A stretch of 47,707 nucleotides of DNA. Source: Candidatus Woesearchaeota archaeon (GTDB lineage Archaea; Nanobdellota; Nanobdellia; Woesearchaeales; JAGVZT01). The stretch is taken from positions 1-47,707 of the forward strand of contig JAGVZT010000024.1 of assembly GCA_018302335.1 (NCBI GenBank), in the 5' to 3' direction. Positions 24,572-31,451 of this stretch are shown in pieces; positions within the stretch are counted from its first letter, which is position 1, and every line of letters starts with the position of its first letter. The position numbers and the translations under genes are program-made. The notes beneath the pieces are model-generated. The model saw only the letters and a program-made list of their open reading frames with translations, was not told the DNA's origin and made no database searches.

Positions 24572-24690
24572 CCAGTGAAAGAGTCGGCGAGTTTTGAGCG
24601 TTTTCTCCCCGACAACCGGAGAAATGCCTGGCAGGTGACTGGAAATCTGAGATTGACGTCGGGAAACGGCGAGAGACTTTCACCGGAGCC
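24572..24690 (+). ncRNA. Candidate structured small RNA beside the R-M genes
   Basis: The gap of about 370 nt between the nuclease gene and the TRAM gene has no convincing protein. It contains an outer inverted repeat, CCAGTGAAAG at 24572-24581 and CTTTCACCGG at 24677-24686, which enclose an inner hairpin TTTCTCC/GGAGAAA at 24602-24624. A TATA-like box lies about 25 nt upstream and CCCTTTT follows the structure. This could be a transcribed small RNA of about 115 nt. The evidence is only base-pairing and promoter spacing, and no known RNA family is recognised. Confidence 0.3.
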
Positions 24691-24726
24691 CTTTTACAGG
24701 CCCAGTAGAAAGTACAGGGAGTAGGG

Positions 24727-24796
24727 TCGGCCGCAATACGGAGCATATTCGGGATTCTAGCGAAACCATCCGGTGAACGTGCGACATCGCGGCCGG
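24727..24796 (+). repeat. Dispersed palindromic element, copy 7
   Basis: This 70-bp copy has both arms, TCGGCCGCAATACGG and GACATCGCGGCCGG, but a diverged core (AGCGAAACCATCCGG). It lies 32 nt before the TATA box of the TRAM gene. Confidence 0.8.
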
Positions 24797-24828
24797 TATG
24801 GAACGATTATCGGAGCGGAGGATGAATG

Positions 24829-24838
24829 TTTATATATA
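24829..24838 (+). promoter_or_regulatory. TATA box of TRAM-protein operon
   Basis: TTTATATATA-type element about 55 nt before the ATG at 24890. It leaves a leader of about 30 nt containing the RBS GAGAGGT at 24873-24879. Confidence 0.65.
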
Positions 24839-24889
24839 GGGACGTATCCCGCTTGAACGCCGGCGCAGCCGGCAGAGAGGTACACAGAC

Positions 24890-25209
24890 ATGTGGCAAGG
24901 AAATGACAGACGAGCGCAGAACGTGGCTTCGCCCCGGTACACGAGGGCGAGGAACTTGAAGTGACCATCCAGGCGGTCGGCGCCAAGGGCGACGGCATAG
25001 CCAAGAAGGATGGCTTCGTGATTTTTGTCCCGAAGACAAAGGCGGGAGAGAAAGTCCGCATCAAGGTCACCAAGGTGCTCAGCAAGGTAGGCTTCGGCGA
25101 GGTCGTCGGCGGCAGCAAGGCCGCTCCGGCCGAGAAACCAAAGGAGGCCGCTCCCGAGGAGGAGTACTTCGAGGGCCACGAGGACTCTGAGGATTTCGGC
25201 GAGCAATAG
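24890..25209 (+). CDS. TRAM-domain RNA-binding protein with apparent frameshift
   Basis: The TRAM domain reads VTIQAVGAKGDGIAKKDGFV, then FVPKTKAGEKVRIKVTKVL, followed by an acidic tail. This is the small archaeal TRAM family that binds RNA and may act as an RNA chaperone. The only open ATG-led beginning (MWQGNDRRAQNV, 24890) is in a different frame and stops at 24962. The downstream frame carries the expected GFAPVHEGEELEVTI just before the TRAM core but no ATG. One extra G in GTGGCTTC near 24922-24928 would fuse the two halves into a normal protein of about 106 residues. So this is either a sequencing/assembly indel or a real lesion; translation from the GTG at 24961 is the alternative. The thpR gene follows directly. 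Confidence 0.75.
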
Positions 25210-25752
25210 ATGCGTGCGTTTCTCGCAGTCGAGCCCTCGGGAGAGGCGCTCGGCGAGTTGCAACGGGCAGTCGGCGCTCTGCACGCGCCAGGGCTCCGTC
25301 CGGTGCGTGAGCTGCACCTGACCCTGCGGTTCTTCGGGGACATCCCTGAAGCCAAAGCAGCCGAGATGAAGAGCGCTCTGCGCGATGTTCCGGGTTTCGG
25401 GGCGCGGCTGGAGGGCGCGGGCGCATTCCCGGACTGGCGGCGGCCCCGGGTCATCTGGGCGGGCGTTGGCCCGAAGGAAAGCTGGGATGCCCTGCACCGC
25501 GAGGTGGACCTGCGGCTGCAGGACCTGGGCTTCCGCTCGGAGCCCTTCACCCCACATATCACGCTGGCTCGCGTGAAAGAGGGTTTCATCCCTGAGTCGG
25601 ATGTGACGCTCAACGGAATGCTTCTCAAGGCTGCCTTCCCCGTCCGCGAGTTGTTGCTGAAGCGGAGCGTGCTCGGCCCCGATGGGCAGGTGCACACCCT
25701 ACTGTGGACAGCACCTCTGACTACCGAGGGCCATCCCGCTCGGTCGAGATGA
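25210..25752 (+). CDS. thpR: RNA 2',3'-cyclic phosphodiesterase (2H/LigT family)
   Basis: This 180-residue 2H phosphoesterase has its two catalytic H-x-T motifs in HLTLRFF near residue 36 and HITLAR near 115. It hydrolyses 2',3'-cyclic phosphate RNA ends and can act in reverse as an RNA ligase. MRAFLAVEPS at the start and the length match ThpR. The ATG follows the TRAM-gene stop codon without a gap, so they are co-transcribed. Confidence 0.93.
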   Translation: MRAFLAVEPSGEALGELQRAVGALHAPGLRPVRELHLTLRFFGDIPEAKAAEMKSALRDVPGFGARLEGAGAFPDWRRPRVIWAGVGPKESWDALHREVDLRLQDLGFRSEPFTPHITLARVKEGFIPESDVTLNGMLLKAAFPVRELLLKRSVLGPDGQVHTLLWTAPLTTEGHPARSR

Positions 25753-25830
25753 CGTGCAGTTCCCGGATTGCCACAGAGTATCACCTGCGGCCACACCTGT
25801 CCTCGACTTTCGGAGCACGTCTGACGCAAG

Positions 25831-25840
25831 ATATATAAAG
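25831..25840 (+). promoter_or_regulatory. TATA box of rps2
   Basis: ATATATAAAG lies 24-33 nt before the ATG at 25864. Confidence 0.7.
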
Positions 25841-25863
25841 CGCCCGGGACCCCTGCCGCCGAC

Positions 25864-26463
25864 ATGACCAAGGAGCAGTTCCTCATCCCGACGGAACAGT
25901 ACCTCAAGTCAGGCATCCACATCGGGACCAAGTTCCGCACCAGGTACATGTCCAAGTTCATCTACAAGACTCGTCCGGACGGCCTCTCGGTGCTCAATCT
26001 CCAGCAGACCGACGAGCGCCTCCGGCTCGCGGCCAATCTCCTCGGCCAGTACGCCCCGGAAGACATCCTGGTGGTGTGCAGGCGTGAGAACGGCTGGAAA
26101 CCCGCGAAGCTCTTCGCGAAGCACACCGGTGCCAGGGTCTTCGCAGGCCGCTACCCCCCGGGCATCCTCACCAACCCTGACCTCGAAGAGTTCCTGAATG
26201 TCAAGGTGGTGCTCGTCACCGACTGCTGGGTGGACCGCAACGCGGTGAACGACGCGATGAAGATGGGTATTCCCATCATCGGGCTGTGCGACACCAACAA
26301 CCAGAGCAACAATCTGGACTTCGTGGTGCCGTGCAACAACAAGGGGAAGAAGAGCCTGGGTCTCGTCTTCTGGGTGCTCGCCAACGAGTACCTGAGGAAG
26401 CGGGGCATCCTCAAGGGTGAAGAGACCATCAGCGCGACAGTGGACGACTTCACTCCCGTTTAG
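25864..26463 (+). CDS. rps2: Ribosomal protein S2
   Basis: This 199-residue small-subunit protein has family landmarks IHIGTKFRTRYMSKFIYKTR at about 19-38, AGRYPPGILTNP near 97 and PIIGLCDTNNQSN near 137. The archaeal length and lack of a bacterial C-terminal extension fit. It stands alone with its own promoter, not in the S13 or L18e operon. It overlaps radB tail to tail by 14 nt. Confidence 0.97.
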   Translation: MTKEQFLIPTEQYLKSGIHIGTKFRTRYMSKFIYKTRPDGLSVLNLQQTDERLRLAANLLGQYAPEDILVVCRRENGWKPAKLFAKHTGARVFAGRYPPGILTNPDLEEFLNVKVVLVTDCWVDRNAVNDAMKMGIPIIGLCDTNNQSNNLDFVVPCNNKGKKSLGLVFWVLANEYLRKRGILKGEETISATVDDFTPV

Positions 26464-27136
26464 CCACGATTCCTTCGGCCGCAATGTCATACGAGACATC
26501 GCCCTGCCTCTCCGGATGCCGCCTGAGGACTGCGCGTCTTCCTCTCCCGTCCTTCTGGAGTTCCACCTGGCACTTGCATCTCTGGCCGAGCATCGCCCCG
26601 CCGATGATGCCTACTCCTCCGTATTCGACGCGCTGGAAGACCTGATTGGTGAGGAGCACCATGGTCTCGGTCTCCTTGGCGACCGCGCTCAGGACATCCA
26701 GCTGGCCGCGCAGCAGGGCGTTGGCGTCCTTCGCTCCTGAGGGCCTTGCGCGCCGGTAATGCGCCCCGATGGTGTCCACGACGATGAGACCGATGCGGGC
26801 GCTCCTCGCCAGCGCGGCGGCGCTTGCGACACTCGAACACTGCGCGTCGAGGTCTGCCGGCTGCATCAGGAGAATCCGGGAGAGCACTTCGCTGAACTGC
26901 TTTTCCCGGAAGGCATAGCCTGCGAGCTCTGCGAGACGCTCCGGAGAGAAGTTCCGCTCGGTGTCGATGTACACTGCCTTCGAGTTCTCGGAGAGAACCT
27001 GCAGTACCGCGAGGAAGGCGCAGGTGCTCTTTCCCGCGCCCGCAGGACCGTAGAGCATGGTGAGCACCCCCGGCGGATAGCTGCCCAGCAGGCCGTCGAG
27101 CACCGCGGAGCCTGTGGGAAGCGGCGAGGAGCGCAT
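26450..27136 (-). CDS. radB: DNA repair and recombination protein RadB
   Basis: This 228-residue RecA-fold recombination mediator has Walker A YGPAGAGKST near residue 30, Walker B IGLIVVDTIGAHYRRA and LLTNQVFQ. It lacks the N-terminal HhH domain of RadA, which defines RadB. RadB modulates RadA and binds ssDNA. The ATG at 27136 lies about 25 nt after a minus-strand TATA box. Its last codons overlap rps2. Confidence 0.93.
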   Translation of the reverse strand: MRSSPLPTGSAVLDGLLGSYPPGVLTMLYGPAGAGKSTCAFLAVLQVLSENSKAVYIDTERNFSPERLAELAGYAFREKQFSEVLSRILLMQPADLDAQCSSVASAAALARSARIGLIVVDTIGAHYRRARPSGAKDANALLRGQLDVLSAVAKETETMVLLTNQVFQRVEYGGVGIIGGAMLGQRCKCQVELQKDGRGRRAVLRRHPERQGDVSYDIAAEGIVAKRE

Positions 27137-27157
27137 GACGCCGCGAATGCACGCAGC

Positions 27158-27167
27158 CTATATATCC
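27158..27167 (-). promoter_or_regulatory. TATA box of radB
   Basis: On the minus strand GGATATATAG lies 22-31 nt before the ATG at 27136. Confidence 0.65.
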
Positions 27168-27203
27168 TTTGCCGCGGGCGTTGTGGAAAACGTGTGGAGA
27201 CAG

Positions 27204-27270
27204 CCGGCCACGCTGCTGAGAATTATCACAATCACGGCGAGGCAACGCGGAAAGCGCGTGGCTGCCGATG
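27204..27270 (+). repeat. Dispersed palindromic element, copy 8
   Basis: The core is GGCGAGGCAACGCGGAAAGC. The arms, CCGGCCACGCTGC and GTGGCTGCCGATGG, are diverged but complementary to each other. It lies between the divergent radB and rnpB promoters. Confidence 0.7.
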
Positions 27271-27300
27271 GAGACGTTCTGGAGCTGCCGCGGGACAAGC

Positions 27301-27308
27301 CTTTTAAG
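27301..27308 (+). promoter_or_regulatory. TATA box of rnpB
   Basis: CTTTTAAG lies about 25 nt before the inferred RNA 5' end at 27328. Confidence 0.6.
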
Positions 27309-27327
27309 GCGCGAGCAACCCCTGGGG

Positions 27328-27611
27328 ACGAGAGCGGGTATCCGACTTCCGGCGAAAGCCGAGGAAAGTCCACCCATCCATGAAAGGCCACTCGCGAGAG
27401 TCCCGGAGACGGGAGGCAACCACTCAGAAACGGCACGGCCGCGCGGCAAGATGATGGCGGGTCCCCGCGAGGGGAGCAAGCGCCTGATGTTCCGCGCGGA
27501 ATCGGTGAAACGGTGAGCCCTGGCTGATGCAAGCCGCAAGGCGCTCAGTTGAATGTCGGAACGGACCGTCCGCAAGGGGTCCGACAGAAGGTGGCTTATG
27601 CCCGCTCTCGC
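27328..27611 (+). ncRNA. rnpB: RNase P RNA (archaeal type A)
   Basis: This is the catalytic RNA that trims tRNA 5' leaders. Conserved region I is visible as GCCGAGGAAAGTCC at 27358-27371. GAAACGGTGAGCCCTGGCTG lies in the middle, and conserved region V is ACAGAAGGTGGCTTA at 27584-27598. The ends pair as P1: CGAGAGCGGG at 27329-27338 with CCCGCTCTCG at 27601-27610. The length of about 284 nt is normal for archaea. It has its own TATA box. Protein-like open frames across it are shadows. Confidence 0.93.
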
Positions 27612-27638
27612 CTTCTCTCCAGGCAGCCGCTAGTCCCC

Positions 27639-27709
27639 TCGGCCGCGATGCCGCACGAGTACCGCGCTGTCTCGCAGGCATACCGGATAGTTTCCAGGAT
27701 TGCGGCCGG
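27639..27709 (-). repeat. Dispersed palindromic element, copy 9 (inverted)
   Basis: On the minus strand it reads CCGGCCGCAATCC, then TGCGAGACAGCGCGGTAC, then TGCGGCATCGCGGCCGA. It lies between the end of rnpB and the Sec61 beta promoter. Confidence 0.8.
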
Positions 27710-27743
27710 AAGGCAGGGATGTTCCTCAGAGCCGACGGCGACA

Positions 27744-27754
27744 GTTTTATATAG
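27744..27754 (+). promoter_or_regulatory. TATA box of sec61 beta / NAC genes
   Basis: GTTTTATATAG lies 22-32 nt before the ATG at 27776. Confidence 0.7.
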
Positions 27755-27775
27755 CGTGCGGCTTCCCGTCCGGGC

Positions 27776-27940
27776 ATGGGGAAGCAGGACAAAATCCACA
27801 TGCCCAGCTCGCAGGGCGGGCTCGTGCGCTACTTCGAGGATTACAAGAGCAAGCTGGAGATAAGCCCGCAGACCGTCATCATCGCCTGCGCAGCCATCAT
27901 CATCCTGGTCACCCTACTCCACCAGTTCTATCCCGTGTGA
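27776..27940 (+). CDS. secG: Preprotein translocase subunit Sec61 beta (SecG)
   Basis: This 54-residue tail-anchored protein begins MGKQDKIHMPSSQGGLVRYF, followed by the conserved FEDYKSKLEISP segment. One Ile/Val-rich transmembrane helix (about 33-50) follows. This layout is diagnostic of archaeal Sec61 beta, the small accessory subunit of the SecYE channel. The TATA box spacing supports the start. The NAC gene begins 5 nt downstream, which links two proteins acting at the ribosome exit and translocon. Confidence 0.93.
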   Translation: MGKQDKIHMPSSQGGLVRYFEDYKSKLEISPQTVIIACAAIIILVTLLHQFYPV

Positions 27941-27945
27941 GCGCG

Positions 27946-28314
27946 ATGTTCCCCGCCGGTCTTCCTGGAGGCATGAACCCCAAGCAGATGAAGAAGGTCA
28001 TGCAATCCATGGGCATCAAGCAGGAGGAGCTGGACGCAGAGGAGGTCGTCATCCGGCTCGCCGACCGGGAGATTGTCATCCATGAGCCCCAGGTGTCGAG
28101 GGTCACCATGATGGGCCAGGTCACCTACCAGGTGGCGGGCAGCACCGAAGAGCGGAGCCGCTCCGACCTCGATGCCGATATCCCCGACGAGGATGTGGAG
28201 ACGGTGCTCAGCCAGGCGCATGTCTCCGAGCAGGAGGCCAAGGACGCTCTCCGCCGTTCCGGAGGCGACATCGCCCAGGCGATTCTCGACCTCACCCGTG
28301 GGCGACAGTCTTAA
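27946..28314 (+). CDS. nac: Nascent polypeptide-associated complex protein
   Basis: This 122-residue archaeal NAC forms a homodimer at the ribosomal exit tunnel. It has MNPKQMKKVMQSMGI at the start, the NAC beta-barrel region (VVIRLADREIVIHEPQVS, then GQVTYQVAG) and a C-terminal UBA domain (VSEQEAKDALRRSGGDIAQA). The length is normal. It lies 5 nt after the Sec61 beta gene, in one operon. Confidence 0.95.
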   Translation: MFPAGLPGGMNPKQMKKVMQSMGIKQEELDAEEVVIRLADREIVIHEPQVSRVTMMGQVTYQVAGSTEERSRSDLDADIPDEDVETVLSQAHVSEQEAKDALRRSGGDIAQAILDLTRGRQS

Positions 28315-28318
28315 AAAC
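28309..28318 (+). promoter_or_regulatory. TATA box of gene at 28341
   Basis: TCTTAAAAAC overlaps the nac stop codon and lies 23-32 nt before the ATG at 28341. Confidence 0.5.
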
Positions 28319-28340
28319 CGCGGCGTCCTTTGCAGTGCCG

Positions 28341-28832
28341 ATGGAAGAGTTCCAGGCGGCGCGGGAGAAGGCGCTGCACAACCTCCGCATCGCGGACCAC
28401 ATGACCAGCGTCACGTATCCGCTGCTGAAGGACAACAAGCTCCTCATCGCCGCGATGGAGAACCTGTTCCTCTCGGTGAGCGGAGCGATGTCCGCCATCC
28501 TCCTGCACGACCGGACCTTCAAGAGGGTCCCTCCGTTCGCGGACACCTTCGAGGTGAAGTTCACGGTCTTCAGGACGAAGTGCATGACGCATCACGGCAT
28601 CGGTGCCGACAGCGCACGGCTCATCCAGGAGCTGCGCGAGATCCTGGTGCAGAGAAAGAAGAGTCCCATCGAGTTCTCCAGACGGGACACGTTCGTCATC
28701 TGCTCCGACGACTATCGCATCCGGACCCTCACGCACAGGGATGTGAAGGATTTTGTGGCAAGGGCAAAGGTATTTATACACACGATGGTTAAACTTACAG
28801 GGCAGCATGAGGGAATCTTTGGAGGAAGCTGA
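28341..28832 (+). CDS. Conserved helical protein of unknown function (possible HEPN-like)
   Basis: This 163-residue, mostly helical soluble protein begins MEEFQAAREKALHNLRIADHM and contains VTYPLLKDNKLLIAAMENLF and KFTVFRTKCMTHHGI. The helix pattern is reminiscent of HEPN-type archaeal proteins, but the R-x4-6-H RNase motif is not clear. GTG at 28335 is an alternative start; the TATA box favours 28341. Its 3' end contains the promoter and start of the next gene. I do not recognise the family firmly. Confidence 0.65.
   Translation: MEEFQAAREKALHNLRIADHMTSVTYPLLKDNKLLIAAMENLFLSVSGAMSAILLHDRTFKRVPPFADTFEVKFTVFRTKCMTHHGIGADSARLIQELREILVQRKKSPIEFSRRDTFVICSDDYRIRTLTHRDVKDFVARAKVFIHTMVKLTGQHEGIFGGS
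28769..28780 (+). promoter_or_regulatory. Internal TATA box for gene at 28807
   Basis: GGTATTTATACA lies inside the coding sequence of the preceding gene, 27-38 nt before the ATG at 28807. The overlapping gene could thus have its own leaderless transcript. Confidence 0.55.
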
Positions 28833-29331
28833 GCGTGAGCTCAAGCGTGTGGACCATCTCATCTACGTCAGCCTGAAGTATACGCGCACAGTAGATGTCC
28901 TCAAGAGCACCGTCCAGCGCATCATCGATTCCTACGATTCAGCGATACGTTCCATGCTCAAGTACTTGGAGGAACAAGGCAGGATAAGCAGCATCCCGAA
29001 AAGTCCAGGGCTCCGCGCGAGAATCCTCCGCGAGCAGTTCGCAGAGGAGCCGGTCTTCCAGGATTTTCTGGTGCACTACGGGCTGATGCGCGAGATTCTG
29101 CGCGCGGAGTTCGACCGGAGGGAGGAGTTCCGCAGGCATGTCACCATGATTTCGAAGCTCAAGAGCAGCCTGGTCGAGGTGACCATCGATTCCATCACCC
29201 TCGACTACAAGAAGGTCCGCGCCTTCGTACGCCTGGCTGAAGAGTTCATGCGCAACGAGGGGAAGGGCGATGTCGCAGAGATGCTCCGGCGCGTCGAGGT
29301 GGAGCTGGAGTTCGACAAGAGGTACTACTGA
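28807..29331 (+). CDS. Conserved helical protein, partner of upstream gene
   Basis: This 174-residue, Arg/Glu-rich, helical protein begins MRESLEEAERELKRVDHLIY and has no cysteine, membrane segment or known motif. It starts within the last 26 nt of the preceding gene in another frame. The helical pair (28341 and 28807) followed by a MinD ATPase forms a compact cluster. Its stop overlaps the MinD ATG by 1 nt. Function unknown. Confidence 0.65.
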   Translation: MRESLEEAERELKRVDHLIYVSLKYTRTVDVLKSTVQRIIDSYDSAIRSMLKYLEEQGRISSIPKSPGLRARILREQFAEEPVFQDFLVHYGLMREILRAEFDRREEFRRHVTMISKLKSSLVEVTIDSITLDYKKVRAFVRLAEEFMRNEGKGDVAEMLRRVEVELEFDKRYY

Positions 29332-30116
29332 TGACGAAGATACTCGGGGTCGTTTCTGGCAAGGGTGGAGTCGGCAAGACCACGACCGCCATCAATCTGG
29401 GCACAGCCTTCTCTGCCATGGGGCGTGATGTCATCGTGCTCGACGCGAATCTCACCACGCCTAATGTGAGCGTGCACCTCGGCGCCCCCATCGTGCCGGT
29501 GACCCTGAACGATGCCCTTCGGGGGAACAAGCACATCACCGAGGCCATCTACCAGCACCCCTCCGGCATCAAGATCATCCCCTCCAGCATCTCGGTGGAG
29601 GAACTCAAGTTCCTGAACGCGGACAAGCTCGCCTCGACGCTCGTCGACCTCATCGGCAAGACCGAGTACATCATCATGGACGCCTCAGCGGGACTGAGCG
29701 AGGACACCCTCGCCGTCATGAAGGCCGCCGATGAGGTCATCGTGGTGACGAATCCCGAGCTGCCCGCGGTGACCGACGCCCTGAAGACCATCAAGATTGC
29801 CGAACGCATGGGTACCAAGGTCCTCGGCGTCGTGGTGAACAAGTACCGCAATGACGAGTTCGAGCTGGACATCCGCACCATCGAGACCATCCTCGAGTAC
29901 CCCGTGCTGGGAATCGTCCCGGAAGACAAGGCGGCGCGCTCCGCCCTCGCCTTGAAGATGCCGCTGGTGTATGCGCACCGCAACTCTCCCGCTGCGAGAG
30001 GATTCAGGCAGGTCGCCGCGCGCCTCCTCGGGGAAAGGTACGAGGAGATGGAGGAACGCAGGGAAGAGGAAAGCCTCCTGAATTACGTCCTGCGGCGCCT
30101 GGGGCTGAGGAAATAG
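29331..30116 (+). CDS. minD: MinD/ParA-family ATPase
   Basis: This 261-residue deviant-Walker ATPase has SGKGGVGKTTT at about 9-19 (signature Lys and P-loop), VLDANLTTPN as the Walker A' region and YIIMDASAGLS as Walker B. The C-terminal amphipathic RREEESLLNYVLRRLGLRK resembles the membrane-targeting helix of MinD. Archaeal MinD proteins position cell-surface and polar structures. Its cargo is not shown here, though a four-helix membrane protein is encoded 1 nt downstream. Confidence 0.92.
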   Translation: MTKILGVVSGKGGVGKTTTAINLGTAFSAMGRDVIVLDANLTTPNVSVHLGAPIVPVTLNDALRGNKHITEAIYQHPSGIKIIPSSISVEELKFLNADKLASTLVDLIGKTEYIIMDASAGLSEDTLAVMKAADEVIVVTNPELPAVTDALKTIKIAERMGTKVLGVVVNKYRNDEFELDIRTIETILEYPVLGIVPEDKAARSALALKMPLVYAHRNSPAARGFRQVAARLLGERYEEMEERREEESLLNYVLRRLGLRK

Positions 30117-30117
30117 G

Positions 30118-30597
30118 ATGCCAAAGAAAGTCGTGACCCTGGAAGCGAAGGAGAGGGTGTATGACCCCGCAAAGTACACCTCCTATGTCAAGCAGAGCAG
30201 CCGCATCCTCTACTGGCTGGCGCTGCTCCTCATGGTGGTGCTCAACTTCCTGACCTTCCTGCTCCTGGCTCCGCTCGCAGTGTTCCTGGACAGCATCCAG
30301 CGGCACGCTCTCGTGGGCGTCATCGGGCTGCTCTTCGGGCTTGTTTTCAACTTCCTGGTGCAGGACATCGAGCATCTGGAGCCGAAGCACCATTATTTCG
30401 CCGCGCTGCTCATCCCGCTCGTCGCGGCAGTCAACCTCTTCATCATGACCTTCCTCGTCAACGCCCTGAGGGGCATCTGGGAGCTTCCCCTCACGGGCGG
30501 AGCGGTCAGCGAGAGTCTCGCCTACGCCATTATGTTCATCATTCCCTATCTGGCCACCCTTCTCCGGGGGAAGAAGACGACGTCCAGAACCCAGTAG
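30118..30597 (+). CDS. Four-helix membrane protein of unknown function
   Basis: This 159-residue protein has a charged N-terminal 25 residues (MPKKVVTLEAKERVYDPAKY) and then four predicted membrane helices at about 30-50, 60-80, 90-112 and 130-148. The tail is basic. It is the last gene of the cluster with minD and might be its membrane partner, which is only positional evidence. No family recognised. Confidence 0.72.
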   Translation: MPKKVVTLEAKERVYDPAKYTSYVKQSSRILYWLALLLMVVLNFLTFLLLAPLAVFLDSIQRHALVGVIGLLFGLVFNFLVQDIEHLEPKHHYFAALLIPLVAAVNLFIMTFLVNALRGIWELPLTGGAVSESLAYAIMFIIPYLATLLRGKKTTSRTQ

Positions 30598-30603
30598 GAA
30601 CTT

Positions 30604-30682
30604 CCCGGCCGCAATGCTATAGAATACCCGCAGATGCCGGGAGGTTTCGCCGGGATGGCGGACATCCTCCGCAATGCGGCCA
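30604..30682 (-). repeat. Dispersed palindromic element, copy 10 (inverted, longer)
   Basis: On the minus strand it reads TGGCCGCATTGCGGAGGAT, then ATCCCGGCGAAACCTCCCGG, and ends in AGCATTGCGGCCGGG. With both arms nearly perfect and an insertion in the core it spans about 79 bp. It sits between the MinD cluster and the DUF4256 insertion. Confidence 0.75.
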
Positions 30683-30704
30683 CGCTCACTCCGGCCCCGT
30701 CTGC

Positions 30705-30724
30705 GCGGAGGCGGCTTTGCCTAA
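30705..30724 (+). repeat. Left inverted repeat flanking DUF4256 gene
   Basis: GCGGAGGCGGCTTTGCCTAA matches the reverse complement of the right repeat at 31416-31436 with two single-base gaps. The pair encloses the AT-rich DUF4256 gene. Confidence 0.5.
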
Positions 30725-30756
30725 TGAGGCCCGCCTGCCAAAGACTGCATAGATGG

Positions 30757-30766
30757 GATTATAAAC
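30757..30766 (+). promoter_or_regulatory. TATA box of DUF4256 gene
   Basis: GATTATAAAC lies 18-27 nt before the ATG at 30784, and only 6 nt before the alternative ATG at 30772. Confidence 0.55.
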
Positions 30767-30783
30767 TTAGGATGGATACTATG

Positions 30784-31368
30784 ATGGTGCGCAAGCCATC
30801 AAGTACTGCATTCAAAAAGGAGTTGTCACCAGAACAACGTGAAGAACTACTCAGAGCATTGAAAGCCCGTTTTGAGAAAAACATGAACCGCCATAAAGGT
30901 CTTGAATGGGCTCCATTAAAAGCAAAGCTGGAAGCTGATACTCAAAAATTGGGGTCACTTAGTGAAATGGAAAGAACTGGTGGTGAACCGGATGTTGTTG
31001 GTCATGATAAAAAAGAGGGAGAATTCATTTTTTATGATTGTTCAGCGGAAAGTCCTAAAGGCCGCAGAAGTGTTTGTTACGACCGTGAGGGGCAAGAGGC
31101 AAGGAAAACGTTTAAACCAAAAGATAACGCGGTGGATATGGCGGCTGCCATGGGCATTGAGCTTTTAACGGAAGAACAATATCGAGAGTTGCAGAAACTA
31201 GGAAATTTCGATACGAAGACGTCGAGCTGGGTGAAAACACCCTCTGATATGAGAAAACTCGGAGGCGCCCTCTTTGCTGATCGCCGCTACGGCAATGTCT
31301 TCGTGTATCACAACAGTGCGCCCTCTTACTACGGCTCTAGGGCGTTCCGCGGCTCGCTAAGGGTGTAA
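30784..31368 (+). CDS. DUF4256 family protein, probably acquired from bacteria
   Basis: This protein of about 194 residues matches the bacterial DUF4256 family throughout: LSPEQREELLRALKARFEKN, then MERTGGEPDVVGHD, FIFYDCSAESPKGRRSVCYD, and FADRRYGNVFVYHNSAPSYY near the C-terminus. No function is known. The coding sequence is much AT-richer than its neighbours. It is flanked by imperfect inverted repeats and followed by a bacterial-style hairpin, so it looks like a transferred cassette. ATGs at 30772 and 30781 are alternative starts; the TATA box favours 30784. Confidence 0.88.
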   Translation: MVRKPSSTAFKKELSPEQREELLRALKARFEKNMNRHKGLEWAPLKAKLEADTQKLGSLSEMERTGGEPDVVGHDKKEGEFIFYDCSAESPKGRRSVCYDREGQEARKTFKPKDNAVDMAAAMGIELLTEEQYRELQKLGNFDTKTSSWVKTPSDMRKLGGALFADRRYGNVFVYHNSAPSYYGSRAFRGSLRV

Positions 31369-31370
31369 AC

Positions 31371-31401
31371 ACTCCTGGTCGAGCGAAGCGAGGCCCGGAG
31401 T
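31371..31401 (+). terminator. Hairpin after DUF4256 gene
   Basis: ACTCCTGGTC pairs with GGCCCGGAGT around a GAGCGAAGCGA loop, 3 nt after the stop codon. It resembles a bacterial rho-independent terminator stem without a strong T-run. Confidence 0.45.
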
Positions 31402-31415
31402 AGTTTACGGATTTC

Positions 31416-31436
31416 TAAGGCAAAGCCCGCCGAGGC
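31416..31436 (-). repeat. Right inverted repeat flanking DUF4256 gene
   Basis: Its reverse complement contains GGCGGGCTTTGCCTTA, pairing with GGCGGCTTTGCCTAA at the left repeat. It ends just before the promoter of the S13 operon. Confidence 0.5.
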
Positions 31437-31441
31437 ACAAC

Positions 31442-31451
31442 CTTTAAAAAG
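31442..31451 (+). promoter_or_regulatory. TATA box of the S13-RpoD operon
   Basis: CTTTAAAAAG lies about 84-93 nt before the S13 ATG, predicting an untranslated leader of about 60-65 nt. This is longer than for most other genes here. Confidence 0.55.

Noticed and set aside
26463-26500. CGGCCGCAATG-like stretch resembling an arm of the dispersed repeat
   Set aside because: It is within the radB coding end, lacks the core and the second arm, and is probably chance.
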